From Harmonia axyridis (Eukaryota; Arthropoda; Insecta; Coleoptera; Coccinellidae), in the NCBI RefSeq assembly GCF_914767665.1, contig NC_059504.1:42315720-42379719 (forward strand): a stretch of 64,000 nt of DNA. The letters are read 5' to 3'. Under the pieces are notes generated by a model. That model did no database searches, had not been told where the DNA came from, and saw only the letters and a program-made list of their open reading frames with translations. The position numbers and the translations under genes are program-made. This document shows, piece by piece, positions 35,291-47,177 of the stretch (position 1 is the stretch's first letter; each line of letters starts with the position of its first letter).

Positions 35291-35589
35291 TGTATGTATA
35301 TGCCTCCAGGTGCTCTTATTATAGAGCTCAGCCATGTAGCATTCTGAATATTAATAGCAAAACACCAACTTAATGGGCCACATGTGAACATATGTTTATT
35401 ACTAATTCATCCAAGGATAATTTGATTCATCATTAATTCGAGTTGAAATGCTTTTGATTCAATTATTATATTCCATATTCGATTCGAGGAACGTTTACTT
35501 GCCAAATGTCATGTTGAAATTGGCTAATACCAATTTCAACCTCGTAGAATGAGAAACATTTCAACGCTGATTACCTCAATACGTGCAAA

Positions 35590-36974
35590 ATATACTAACT
35601 GAGAAAGAAACTGCAACACCCAGAAGGAGCTAGTTAAATTTCAAAATTAGATAGTATAGCAAGGAGTAAATGATTGAAATTTGGAGGAAAAAAAGAAGGG
35701 TTTACAATTTTTTTTTCATTAATGTGTTTGTCCAACACGTCTTGGCATCGATGCAATAAGATGGTCTATTTCTTCTTGAGGGATATTATCCCAAGCTACC
35801 TGTACGTAATGTCTCAGAGCCGCCAAAGTCCGTGTGAGCTGGGGTAAATTGTCAAGCCTTCTACCCATGATGTCCCAAAGATGTTATATTGGCTAAAAAT
35901 CGGGGGATCTGGGTGGTCACGACAAAAGATTCGCATGGGTCGCTTTGAAAAAGTTTAAACTAACACTGGCAACATGAGGTAGGGCATTATTTAGCTGAAA
36001 TATTGGATTCTCGAGGCGGTTAAGATAAGGGAGAACATATGGCCCCACTATTTCTTGAAGGTAAGGCAAAGCTGTCATGTTACTTCGAATAAAGACTAAA
36101 GGTGACCTACTTGCATGGGCAGTAACACTTCATACCATAACGCCAACTGTGTACATGATGCTCAACATCATACTGGGGTTCACGTTTTTTTCGCCGACGT
36201 CGTCTAACCCTTCTTCGGCCATCATGTGCACCCAAGAAGAATCGAGAATCATCATAAAAGACGACCTGATGCCATTCCACATTCTATTGTTGACGTTTTC
36301 TGCACCACTGTAGTCGTTGCCGGCGATGCTCAACCGTCAGAGGTAACACAAGTTGGGGTCGATAATACTGCAGTCCAAAAGACCTTATCCGGCAATAAAC
36401 CGTTCGGAGAGTTACAGGATACCTTGTTCTCCTAACCACTCATCAGTCAAAGATTGAGTTGTCACAAATCGGCCATAAGTCTTAGACGTCGATCTTGAAC
36501 TTCATTTGTGCCCCTTCGACGTCCGGTGCCTACTTTTCTTCGATTTTGGGCATTATCAAACCACACTCGACAACACCTCATAAGAGTAGTTGGATTTCTC
36601 TTCGTACATTAGCGATTTCTCTGAATTACAATCCCGCCTCCCGTAGACCAATAATTTGAACTCTTTCAAATTCACTTTGCTGGCGAAAAATTCCGCGTAC
36701 CTACACGTGCTCTAGGCATTTTAACAACAACTGAACATCGACTTTGGATCTCCTCGAACAGCTGGTTTTTTGTAAAATTTGAGAACTTGCAAAAAACCAT
36801 TACAATATTTAAGTAAAAAAAATTGTTCACATAAAGAAATCTTCATGATGTTCTTCTCGAAATTCAATCATTTACTCCTTGCTATACTATCTATGTTTCA
36901 CCAAAAAAAAAAATAAATAAATAAATTTGAACACCTCCTTCTCGGTGTTTCAGTTTCTTTGTCAGTTAGTATAT
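35590..36974 (-). mobile_element. Tc1-like element (family Tc1-A), dead long copy 1
   Basis: The inverted ends are TATACTAACTGAGAAAGAAA and, from the right, TATACTAACTGACAAAGAAA. The minus strand encodes a Tc1 transposase. Near 36330-36130 there is a broken SDES...MNDGRRRVRRR-like region. Near 36010-35710 the sequence reads PYLNRLENPIFQLNNALPHV (the second catalytic Asp of the usual QQDNARPHV is Asn here), then PRSPDF*PI*HLWDIMGRRL, where the catalytic Glu codon is a stop, and IPQEEIDHLIASMPRRV. The spacing between the Asn and that stop fits DD34E. The element is dead. Confidence 0.85.
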
Positions 36975-37823
36975 ATGAATGTATATAAAAGCATATGTAG
37001 TTGAAAGATAATTATCAGCGTATATGAAAAACTGGTTGAAAATCTTATAGCTCATGTTCAAATGAAATCATTTTAAATTTGTGAAATTTCAGGAGGATGA
37101 ATTTACTCCTTGAAGATTTCAAACATTAAAAACTTTCCAGTGATATCACAAGTCGTTCGTGCTTCTTTTAAAACTCTTGAACTGATTTCCCTTATTATAA
37201 CAAGGTACACATGATTCTCCTCTAAAATAAAATCGTTTCAGTTGCTTGTCAAAACAAATTATAAAGTACTCCCATCGAGATTTCGCTGAGAGCATTTAGG
37301 TCGACTTGAGTAAACCACTCCACCAATATTCTGTCAAATAATTAAAGTGCAATGGAATCTAGAAATGAGGGCTCTCAAGCGCTTAGTTGTATCCATTACG
37401 CTGTTGCCATCTTTTATTACCTTCCCAAAGGGGAATATTCAAATATGCAGCTATTTAATCTTCTCGAGTGTTTCAGTTCGTCCTGAAAATTAATTCATTT
37501 ACTTTACGCTTACTCTATTCAAGAGCCGAATCTTCCTGAGAAGGAATTATTAACAGCGTGCTTTCGGCCACAGCATCAATGTTGGAATGGAACTCATCAA
37601 GGTCGTCATCGGATTAGTAAAAATCTTCTGAAGAAAGAGCGATAGATTCTTTTTTTTATTGAATACTGGTAGGAAATTAGTTCACAATAAAGTTAAGTAA
37701 TGTAGATGCTTTCTTGGGGCTTTTTCCAATTGAAGTATTATTGGAAGAATTATATATCTTTAATTGATTGTTGCTTAAACTTCTTGACAAATGAAATTGA
37801 TTCGTGTTAATCTTGAGGGTTTT
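36975..37823. other. Unannotated interval
   Basis: No gene or paired repeat recognised. Confidence 0.4.
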
Positions 37824-38165
37824 CCAAAAGGAGGTTTTATTTTGAATAGCCCGCTGTCAGGGCGGCTATAATATTTCGACCTACTGAAAATCGAACACGA
37901 TTCAACAACGCTTTGAAATTGTTTGAAAATTCAGTACAAAAATGGTGAGAAATCTGCAGTCACAGTTTGCAAATGAAACTAAAGCACATTTAAGTCATCT
38001 TAAAGAACTCTATCGGCCGCCAATAGTGAAACTTGTGTAAAAATTTCAGCTGTCGGGACAAGTTAATGATGTGACGATTCGAAACCGTGCGTAACACTGA
38101 GAATATTGCGGCAGTAGCCCGTTGTGTTGACGATTACTCAGATTTGTCAATTTTGGAAATTTTTT
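37824..38165 (+). pseudogene. MAR-B Tc1/mariner element, 5' part (copy 3)
   Basis: The copy starts GGGTTTTCCAAAAGGAGGTT and runs through AATAGCCCGCTGTC, a 5' terminal block also seen at 17464, 51250 and 62203. It then encodes decayed versions of the N-terminal helix-turn-helix (a GQVNDVTIRNR-like stretch and DDYSDLSI in shifting frames). It stops at about 38165 with no catalytic part. Confidence 0.65.
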
Positions 38166-38500
38166 TGTTCATAATTGTTTCAAAATATACTATATCAACC
38201 TAATGCAACTCAATTCTCAATAAATAGAAACTGAAATAGTATACAGCTTTAAAAAGGAAAACTAATGAAAAAATGAAATACAAAGTGATTTTGAAATAAT
38301 TAAAGATTCAATATTTTTGATAATTCATTGTTAAAGATCACTTCAAACCACTTCCAGGTATCCAAGTTCTCAAAAACTTAACTTTTACGATGAAAATTTG
38401 TGCAGTAAAACTGTCTGCGCGAAAATTTGAAGTACACGTCTCAGTTTAGTTTTTAGTGGTGTTTCCGAATATAAAAACAGATTTTCAAAATTCCGATGTA

Positions 38501-38802
38501 CAGGGTGTTGTTTCGAGGATTCAAACGATTCATAATTTTTTGTTAATCCGGTCCTGGATTTTCAGGGCGGTTATTGCATGATACGTTTGGGCTCTCAATT
38601 AGGAACATATTTGCCAAATTTGAAGAAAATATACCGGGTGGTTCATTTGATATGGCCTCAGAAAGAAACAGGCAAAATTCATAAAACACCCTGTATCTCG
38701 GCTACGAAGACAGTAAGACCCAATAAATGGGGTATCTCCAGAACCGCCTTGGTGCCACCTATGCACCTGTGAAGTAATTCCGTTTCCCAATGAAACACCC
38801 TG
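38501..38802. mobile_element. MITE with CAGGGTGTT ends
   Basis: CAGGGTGTTGTTTCG on the left and, inverted, CAGGGTGTTTCATTG on the right are each bordered by TA. At 302 bp there is no coding capacity. An additional CACCCTGTAT sits inside at about 38690. The TA target and length suggest a Tc1/mariner-type MITE. Confidence 0.65.
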
Positions 38803-38940
38803 TATACTTGACAATTGACGTATGCGTATTAATGGTTTGTGATGAATTTTAAAAAAACAGAATCAAAACTAGACCTGCACATTATTTGTGCTCAATACGT
38901 TGTGCAGAGCTCGAGCAAACCTTCGATATCGTAGTATATG

Positions 38941-39703
38941 TGTAGGATCCAGTTATTGTTCCATATAAATAATTGAGATGGTCAACAGGATGCTGGGAGA
39001 CCTATTAGTTTCTTCAAGTGTCGAGGGCATGACAGTTTCAATGAACTAACAGGAACGAATTGTTATTGTTATTGTACATATAATGTAAAAAGGATGTTTA
39101 ATTCTTCGGGGTGTCGAAGATGTGTCATGTCGGTTGTAAATCTTAAAAGACTTACTGGGGTTGGGAAAGTTCGAGAACAAGACGGTTGTACCAAATGTGT
39201 TACATCTGTGTATCAGGTTCTAGTCCTTCGAGAATATTCGATTTCCAGGAATCCGCGAAGAGCTTTGTGGGCGGTACGGCAAAACTCTTATTGGACTAGG
39301 GAATGGTACTTTCCCTAAGGGTGTGGTAAAGCCGGAAGAAGGGAAGGATATTCAGAGTGGACGGGGTAAGTTGCGGTCAGTAAAGAGTTCAGTTCAAGTT
39401 AAGTCGAAGACGAGTAGAGTTCAAGTTCGGTCTAAACCGAAGTAAGAGTAAGTTCGGTCGGTCAACTTAAGACGTAAGACGAAAAGACGGTTCGCGGACT
39501 AGATTAAGACGAGTCGCGAACGAGTTAAAGACGAAATTCAGTACCGTATAAACTGTGTTTGTACTGTAATTGTGGCTTTGTAAATATATGTGAATAATTA
39601 AAAAGAGTTTAATTATTACAAACCCGAACAAAGTCACGGAGAAGAAGACGAAAGGCCAGATAATCGAATCACACCTCTAGACGATCGATTAACCAAGCCT
39701 ACA
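38941..39703 (+). mobile_element. Solo LTR, 763 bp, TATG target duplication
   Basis: It starts TGTAGGATCC and ends AAGCCTACA, so TGTAGG and CCTACA form the short inverted termini expected of an LTR. TATG occurs immediately on both sides (38937-38940 and 39704-39707). It aligns end to end with 57497-58296. No gag-pol sequence adjoins it. A 4-bp duplication fits Ty3/Gypsy-type integration, but the superfamily cannot be fixed from the LTR alone. Confidence 0.85.
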
Positions 39704-40186
39704 TATGTTATCTTCATTCAGCAATCAAATATCGATATAAATTGAATTTTGTTCAATCAGAAAATACGCGCTGATAAGATACCTGCTTAATCTGATAAGA
39801 ATACTACGGAGAATCAAATAATGTTTTCTATCCGGAACCGAACATCCTCTAAAACAATTTCTTCCCTTTCCTCATCAATATTCCGATAGGAATTCGTCTG
39901 AAAAAAAATGGGTCAATCCATTTTTCGACGGGGAGAAACTGAAAAATTACCTTTATCGGTTTAAATTACACCGACGAGCCCCGTCCAGGAGATTGGATTA
40001 GTTTTGTCTGAACTATACGAGCGGAAATGAAAGATTCATGTATTCCGTCCTTCCTCTTTTGTTCTGTCGACGTGATAAACCAGAAATATCATTTATCATC
40101 TTCCTGCCTGAGAAGAGGGTGATGAAGTAGGTTATTCGATTCGCGTTGATGAAATTGATAGGCTACATTTTTTCCGATATCGGAGC
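39704..40186. other. Unannotated interval
   Basis: A less AT-rich island (about 39930-40180) without a recognised gene or repeat. Confidence 0.35.
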
Positions 40187-40288
40187 TGCAAGAGTCGACT
40201 GATGAACTCCTTCGTTTGACGCGCATCGCTACGTACACATTAACAGTGAAAACTGAGAGCTTTCAGATGGCCGTTCAGGGGTATGTGA
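40187..40288 (+). repeat. 101-bp direct repeat, left copy
   Basis: It begins TGCAAGAGTCGACTGATGAA and ends GGGGTATGTGA, and is repeated at 42443-42543 with a handful of mismatches. The two copies abut the two ends of the hAT-like element exactly. Confidence 0.85.
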
Positions 40289-40363
40289 CAAGGGCGTAGA
40301 TCTTTTTTTTTTTGAGTGGGGGTAATAGAAAATATTTTTTTGACGGCATTGTACTCATATCTA

Positions 40364-41300
40364 AAGGGTGTTTTTTTAGAGCTATAGAACTTTAAATTGC
40401 AATAAAACAACGATGGATTATTCGATTGACATGAATTTTATTTATCCGCAAGATAATCTTGTGGCATTACATTTTGAATATGATATTTGGCATATGACCG
40501 CCACGGCTGGCTCGGATGTAGTCCAATCTGGACGTTCAATTTTCGATGACTTTCTCCAACATTTGTGGCCGTATATCGGCAATAACACGGCGAATGTTGT
40601 CTTCCAAATGGTCAAGGGTTTGTGGCTTATCCGCATAGACCAATGACTTTACATAGCCCCACAGAAAGTAGTCTAGCGGTGTTAAATCACAAGATCTTGG
40701 AGGCCAATTCACAGGTCCAAAACGTGAAATTAGGCGGTCACCAAACGTGTCTTTCAATAAATCGATTGTGGCACGAGCTGTGTGACATGTTGCGCCGTCT
40801 TGTTGGAACCACAGCTCTTGGACATCATGGTTGTTCAATTCAGGAATGAAAAAGTTAGTAATCATGGCTCTATGCCGATCACCATTGACTGTAACGTTCT
40901 GGCCATCATCGTTTTTGAAGAAGTACAGACCAATGATTCCACCAGCCCATAAAACGCACCAAACAGTCAGTTTTTCTGGATGTAACGGTGTTTCGACATA
41001 CACTTGAGGATTAGCTTCACTCCAAATGCGGCAGTTTTGTTTGTTGACGTAGCCATTCAACCAGAAGTCCGCTTCGATTTTGTCGACGATAAAATGGACG
41101 TAGTGCGCGATACGTTTCCGCACAGAACCATTATTTTCGAAATAAAATTGCACTATTTGCAAGCGTTGTTCAGGCGTGAGTCTATTCATGATGAATTGCC
41201 AAACCAAACTGAGAATAAGTCTCTTAACAGCTGTTAAATCAGTCGCCATCTTGAACAGAATGCCAACTTAAGGTTATATACCTCGAAAAAAAACACCCTA
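40364..41300 (-). mobile_element. rosa-type (DD41D) element, deleted copy 3, inside the hAT-like element
   Basis: The ends AAGGGTGTTTTTTTAGAG and, inverted, TAGGGTGTTTTTTTTCGAGG are flanked by TA. The unoccupied site is visible in the hAT-like copy 1 at about 19110-19120 (ATATCTGTAATGTCAG). This shows that the rosa element transposed into an existing hAT-like copy. Confidence 0.88.
40536..41249 (-). pseudogene. rosa-type transposase with deletion removing the first catalytic Asp
   Basis: The open frame of 237 residues includes MNRLTPEQRLQIVQFYFENN, a DUF4817-like helix-turn-helix. After a jump it continues as DFWLNGYVNKQNCRIWSEAN, WFQQDGATCHTAR and CDLTPLDYFLWGY (41 residues between second and third Asp). 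In another frame the DNA at the jump reads RALRPFYRRQNRS, so the deletion starts slightly later than in copy 2 and removes the SDEAH box with the first Asp. A TGG-to-TGA change ends the frame at VIEN, about 22 codons before the family's usual end (IIFKM). It is non-functional. Confidence 0.82.
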
Positions 41301-42442
41301 TATAATGTGAGAAAAAAAAGTTTGATAACGAAGTTTGAACCAAATTACTCGAATTGTTCTTATCTCTTTCTGGGTGTTCCTGAATTGGAGTTACGAAGAA
41401 ATATGCAAGATTTCTTGGATAATTTTCAAAATAAAATTGCCTATAAACTCGAGCTTGCAAACGCTTTTTTTCGAGATACAGGATGTTTCTTGTAGTCCTA
41501 CTCTTTATGATGCTTAACCATCTACTAAAGAGAGCTGCTTGAATTTTTTTCTCGAAATCGATTGCAGATACTACAAAAGTACAACAACCCAAAAAGTGTA
41601 ATACTGAACCAGAATTTCTTTTTGAATTTTTCTAAACTACCAGTGGTTCACAAAAAAATAATTCTGGAGGAAAGAAGGTGGCACCCTTTCAAAAAAAATG
41701 CACCCTGTTCATTCAAACTTAGGATATCACATGATGAAAACTTTAAATTGGAATATCTATGCCAATTCAAGTTGAATATCTTGTGAAGGGAAGGTGCTAT
41801 TAGAGAAAACTTAAACTTTATCACCTGTATCTCAAAAACAAAGCATTTGTGGACTCATGTTACAGGATTTTTTTTCTTGAAATGATCCGAGAAATCTGTC
41901 ATTTTCATTTTTTCCTCCAATTTAAGAACACCCGGTAGATGAAGTCAATTCAAAACTGATGTCTTCACAAATAAATTGCAATTTGAATGAAACACAATAA
42001 ATTGTACAACACAGCCCAGACAATTTTTCGATGCGAATTATTCAGTTCAGTTCTTTGATAACTACATATTGAAATTTTGTAACGAGAATGATAAAAAAAA
42101 AACCGAAAACAACGAGTAATTGAATATCGATGACGAATGCAATTATCACATATGGCAAATAAGGGGCGATGCCGAGAAAGCGGATAGAAAAAGAAAAATA
42201 ATGAACCTTGGATGAAGACGAGCTCGTAGTGCAATGAAAGTACTCATCTTGAAAGCGTTAATAAACCCATAAACCGTAAAAGGATCCGATTTTTTACTGA
42301 CGATTTCAAAAAAAGGTAAAATGATTATTATTGGTTCATTTTATGGAGAAATATTCGTTCCTCGAGATTTCTGAAATTTCATATTTTGAAAATCTTGTGG
42401 AGGGTAATTACCCCCAGTACCCCTCCCATTTCTACGCCCTTG

Positions 42443-42543
42443 TGCAAGAGTCGACTGATGAACTGCTCTTTTGACGCGCTTCGCTACGTACACATTAACA
42501 GTGAAAACTGAGAGCTTTCAGATGGTCGTTCAGGGGTATGTGA
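42443..42543 (+). repeat. 101-bp direct repeat, right copy
   Basis: It matches 40187-40288. The sequence GTGAAAACTGAGAGCTTTCA is identical in both. Differences cluster around CTGCTCTTTTGACGCGCTTC. It continues into unrelated DNA after TATGTGA. Confidence 0.85.
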
Positions 42544-43369
42544 TCAATTTGTTCGTTCTGTCAATCGTTCTTTTTCAATTCTCCGTTATGTCCAATCATA
42601 AAGGCGCCATAAAAATTTCCTTTTACTGGAGTTCAAAAATGATTCGAATCTATTCTCGGTGGATTTCTTTATCGAATTCTGAAAGTTCAACTGTGTTTTA
42701 TGCCTTTCTGCTTCAAACTTTTTTAAAGGGTCGGTTCTTGAATTGGCAAAATTATTTTCAGCGATTTGTGAGCAGTACGTTTTGCCTTTGTACCAAGAAT
42801 GAACTGAAATTAGAAGTGAGCTTGCCAATAAGGATATTGCGTCATATCAAATGAATTTAGGTTTTCCACATTAAAAGCCGTTTTTAAAATACAAAAATAG
42901 CATTTTCATTAACTCATTTCTCGAATTCAAATTAATAAAATTGATTCAAATTGTGTTTATTCTCATAGACTAGCACGTGACTACGAACGCCAATCAGGGC
43001 AATTTGACGTCATAGCACTGAAACGTTTAGAACATAACCAAACTAATCTTATCTAGAACTAGTTCATCTATGGTTAAGAACATCAGGTGACATAATCAAA
43101 CGGACTTGACTGTCAATTTAAGCTGATATAATTCCAGTTTGACAGATCGTTAGCACGTGGTGACCAAAGATAAACTATTTAATTTCTCTATGATGCTGAC
43201 TTTATTATGCATTGACGTCACCATAATAACGTGACAGAATGGAGCGTTTCAGCGGGAATTTTGAAAACTTTTTTTTTTACGTATTTTTTATTGGTACTTT
43301 TATATTTTTCCTTGAATTCAAGAATTTCGGTTCAGGAAGATATATTGTCGACACGTAAGGGAACCGAAA
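42544..43369. other. Unannotated interval
   Basis: A 127-codon plus-strand frame at 42471-42854 overlaps the direct repeat and has no recognisable motif. It is probably fortuitous. Confidence 0.35.
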
Positions 43370-43885
43370 TACAGATATAAGTATTATAATCCGGGTACTT
43401 TTGAAAAGCAGTTGCTTCTTCCGAAGTTCATCGAAGCTATGCCTATTTTCGATACTGCAGATCTGAAAAATTGGCAATTGTTGCAATTGTACCATTCTCT
43501 CAAGTTCTTCAACCATGAGTTTCTTCTTCTTTCTATTGATTTTTTGCTCATTATCTTCCCTTGGACAATGAGCTGTAGCAACTGGTAACAATCTCCCCTC
43601 ATATGTTCCAGGTATTGCAGTTTGCGCTTTTCAATAGTTAGTACCTGCATTCTTCGCAAAATCTCAGATTCGTCACTCTTCCTGTCCACGATACATCCAT
43701 ATCTCAAATGCCTTTCCCTTTGGTATGGGTCTCCTTCAATGTCCACGCTTCCATTCCAAGAAAAGAATTGGCAGGACGTAACATCTCACAAGGCAAATTT
43801 CAAGTTTAAGGCTTATATCTCGTCCACAGAATCTTTTTCATTTTAGTAAATGAGGCTCTCGCTTTTTCCACTTTCATCCTGATTT
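43370..43885 (-). pseudogene. LINE C-terminal fragment (RTE/Proto2-like type)
   Basis: The minus strand reads EKARASFTKMKKILW, a GMEAWTLKETHTKGKAFEIW stretch and then a 120-codon open frame. This frame contains SEILRRMQVLT, IEKRKLQYLEHMRGDCYQLL, LIVQGKIMSKKSIERRRNSW, LKNLREWYNCNNCQFFRSAV and SKIGIASM. These are the well-known terminal motifs of a LINE class whose ends read RRRxSWLKNLREW in insect genomes. Reverse transcriptase motifs are absent, so it is a 5'-truncated relic. Clade assignment is tentative. Confidence 0.75.
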
Positions 43886-45538
43886 CTTCAGAGCTATCAC
43901 TATTTTCGTTAAAAAAGCAGGTTATGAAAGAGGAAGAGTGAAAGATAGCGACATTCATGTTAGTGATTCAGTTTCATGATTAGGTTTCATCCTACATTTT
44001 TTTATTTTTGTAATTTTCATTTCACGGATTGACGCTGAAATCGGCTGATTGAAAGATTGAAGTGATAGGGTAGAAAAGGGTCTATTCTTTTATAATTAGG
44101 TGAAGTTTAAGATACATTTTGCGATTATGTAGTGGAAAAAAAATTCCGCCGTTTAGTTCTGGGGAATAGTGCAAGATTTTACCATGAATTTAGAGATTAA
44201 AGTAAAAAGTTAAGGAATATACCAATTTTTGTTTTGTTTTGCTGTTTGGATTGTGTTTCGGTTTAGGTATTACAAGATGGCGCAATATGCCACACATCAC
44301 GCTAAAGCATTAACTTCGTGGAGTATTTACAAGTGGTTGGTTCACTGGTTAGGACCACTTACTCCTAGGTCGAAAGTCAGATGTTCGAGCCTCAGACTGG
44401 AAAAGAAATTTTCTGGTTTCGGAGAACCGTCCAATCATTTGCTTTTTGGCAAAAAATCAAAAGTGCTGTACCTGAAGTGGCGATTGGACAAACTTGCACA
44501 AGCTCTAAGCTTATGAGAGACAGAGGCCTAGGAGAGTCGGGATAGAAAAAAAAAATTGATGAGTGAGAATCTGTGAACTAACTTCCGCAATATTGTAATG
44601 ACAGACCTTAGAGTTATTTTCTTTGGAATATGTGGAAGTCGCTACAGTATACGTTCGACCACTTAGAAGCTAAAATTTGCCGAGTCATTGGCGATATAGA
44701 GCTTCCTATAGCCGATAAAGCGCTTAATTCTAGCCAGCCAGAGGGACCACTGAATAATTTGTCAGTACGTGGTCTCTGCCGCATTTCCTCATTAACTCTT
44801 CACATTTACTTAGTGGAGGGCATGGTGCCGTTCTGTCCAGTATTGTGTCTTGTACGGTGCCATCCTATGACCATGCACAGAGTCTCCTCCCACCTTGAAA
44901 ATATGAAAATATTATGACTTTTACCAGAATTTTCAATGCATAAAATAAAGTTGTTTCGCCACACTGACACTCGAATATGTATGTAGAAAATAAATGGACA
45001 TAATGAAAAGTGACATATTAGCATTTGGAGCTAGGATGTTTATGAACGTTGAAAAGAAATTTCAGAATATAATATCCTCTTCATCATAATGCGATGAATT
45101 TCAGGTCGAATAGTTCAACATAATGAGAAAAATCTACGAGTTGAAATCTACGATCCAAAAACATTTGAAATGCTTATCGTTGTTGGTGGAACGTCAGATG
45201 AAAAACCGACTGGACTACATAGAAATATCCTGGAATTGTATCATTATGTTGAATACCTCCTCATTTAGAGAAATAGCAATCCTGAACTCACATCGAATGG
45301 ACAATGTGGTCGAAATTTATTTCCTATTAGAGATGAACTTTTCGAGGCTTTACAAAAAGCTTAGCAGGGTATATCAATGAAAATATTTCATAACTTAATT
45401 TCAAGTATACCTATACGATGTATTTTCATCAGCTATCCATTAACTTCATGGTTTCAAATTTTTCTTAGTGGTACATCGATTCATTCAATTTTATAATTAT
45501 ATAAATCATGTTTTGATATTTATGTAGGGTTTTTATAT
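43886..45538. other. Unannotated interval with possible transposase scrap
   Basis: At about 44630-44770 (+) a frame reads TFDHLEAKICRVIGDIELPI, resembling the rosa C-terminal TLDHLEDNIRRVIADI, but only about 25 residues support it. Nothing else was recognised. Confidence 0.4.
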
Positions 45539-45970
45539 TGTTGTCTAGGGGTTTATAAAAAAAGGCCGCCGGTACTTAACTATTGTTTATTTACACTATG
45601 TACAATTCAACTTCAATTGAATGTACAGCCACTGAACTTTCGTCTATTGTCCGATTATTCGAGTAGATCCGTCTATATTTAACGTCGAATTATCTAACTA
45701 GCTGCGTCTAAAATATTTTACGTCGAATCATATGCGTCTATCACGTCGAATTCTTACTATGTCCGTTTATTCTCTAACGTCGAATACCACCCTCCTTCGT
45801 CTGTGGCGTACTCCAGTCTCAGTCTTAAGTCTCAAGTACATCTACCCCTTACGTCTCCATATATCGATAAAAACTGCATGGTCCACCGTTTTAGGATCGA
45901 TCGCGTAGTTTTCGTTTAGTCAAGTCAGTAGCGTATCATTCAGTTGGGTGTTGAGAATTCGGATCTTACA
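45539..45970 (-). mobile_element. Candidate solo LTR, 432 bp
   Basis: On the minus strand it would start TGTAAGATCC, close to the TGTAGGATCC of the other LTRs, and end ...CCTAGACAACA. It is rich in ACGTCGAAT-type repeats (minus: ATTCGACGT), repeated at least five times. No convincing target duplication was found, so the limits are provisional. Confidence 0.45.
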
Positions 45971-47177
45971 TTTATAATATCGTATTATTACATAAAAATG
46001 AGGATAGAGATAATATCTCTAGATTTTTGCCATGTCTACATTGTCTTCAAGTATTTTTCTTTAATCGTTGAAATCTGATGATGAAAGCTGAATCACAATG
46101 GAACTATTTCATAACGCCTTCAAGACGCTATCGCTATAGTTGATGAATAGTATACTACTAATATTATAGGAATATAACTACAGCAGTATGGAAAATGGAA
46201 GGCGAAGGAGTGATGAGAATTCGATTCAACTGATCACTTGATGTTTAAAATAGTTAATGTTGTAGTAGTTACTAGAAGTAGAGATACTTTATAATATCAC
46301 TTTTCTGCTTCTTTAAGTAAAAATTAAGTCGAAAAATTTTTAGTGTATCTATCCTATGAGTAGTTTTTCTGATATATTACAATTTAAAAATGATAATAAA
46401 TCAAAAAATAACCCTGAATTTGTCGAATTCATCAGTGAAGCAAGTGACATGATCCAGAATCAAATTCGAATTATTTAAACTATTGATTAGGATATTACGT
46501 GTTCATCAATATGCATAACCAATCAGAATTTTATTGGATACTTGTATAGAATATTAATACGGTACTGAATTAATGAATGTCAAAATGAATGGAATACGAT
46601 GAACTTCTCACTATGAATACATTGCAATTACGGTTTTGTTAATTTGACTCTTGTGCAAGTCAAATGCCATGAAAAGAGAGACGATGACATGAACTCACAA
46701 ACCAAGTCCAGTTACATAGTATTTTGGTTTGTATTGAGTTAGTTTGTAATTGGATAATAATTCATACGGGTATAAGATAATTGGTTGAATACATTGCTGG
46801 AATAATGAAACTGGATGTTACTGTGGGTTTATCTGAACTCTCATCAGGTCAAAGGATATAATGAATACAAAACTTTCGAATGGATAATCTATTTTCTGGT
46901 ACCAAAGGGTTGATTGTTGCTTCCTTTCAAATATTCATTCAATTAGTCTGTTTGTTAGCAGCATGTAAACATAAATGCTTCACACATAAATATTGTCGTG
47001 GATGACTAACTTTAGCTGCTTTGCCGAATCATTAGCGAAAATTATACGGGCAGATAAACACTTTTGTACAGGTGAAACCTTTGTTTTGCATCATTCGAGA
47101 AATATGATATATTTGAAAAGAGACTGAGTTTGTAGTATGATTAACTTATGAGAAGTCGGGAGTTAATGATTGTTCTA
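45971..47177. other. Unannotated interval
   Basis: AT-rich; nothing recognised. Confidence 0.4.

Larger units (their letters stand above)
30377..35311 (-). mobile_element. Candidate intron-bearing Mutator-like element
   Basis: An intact MULE-type transposase gene is enclosed by imperfect inverted repeats about 4.9 kb apart. The left repeat contains TCACATCCTCCTAGCCAAT (30400-30418). The right, inverted, contains TCACAACCTCCTAGCCAAT (35257-35275), with further similarity outward through the TACATTA words. Terminal inverted repeats around a gene are expected of an autonomous MULE. Exact outer ends and the 9-bp target duplication typical of the superfamily could not be established. It could be a domesticated gene with relic termini. 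Confidence 0.55.
40289..42442. mobile_element. hAT-like non-autonomous element, copy 2, carrying a rosa element
   Basis: The termini CAAGGGCGTAGA occur on both ends in inverted orientation. The body aligns with copy 1 at 19047-21378 once the nested elements are removed. The immediate 8-bp flanks (GTATGTGA and TGCAAGAG) do not match each other. Instead the element sits exactly between two 101-bp direct repeats. Confidence 0.82.

Noticed and set aside
36077..36313. Plus-strand frame in the Tc1-A copy
   Set aside because: It is antisense to recognisable Tc1 transposase motifs on the minus strand.
42471..42854. 127-codon plus-strand frame
   Set aside because: It begins in the 101-bp direct repeat, lacks any motif and is rich in residues expected from AT-rich random sequence.
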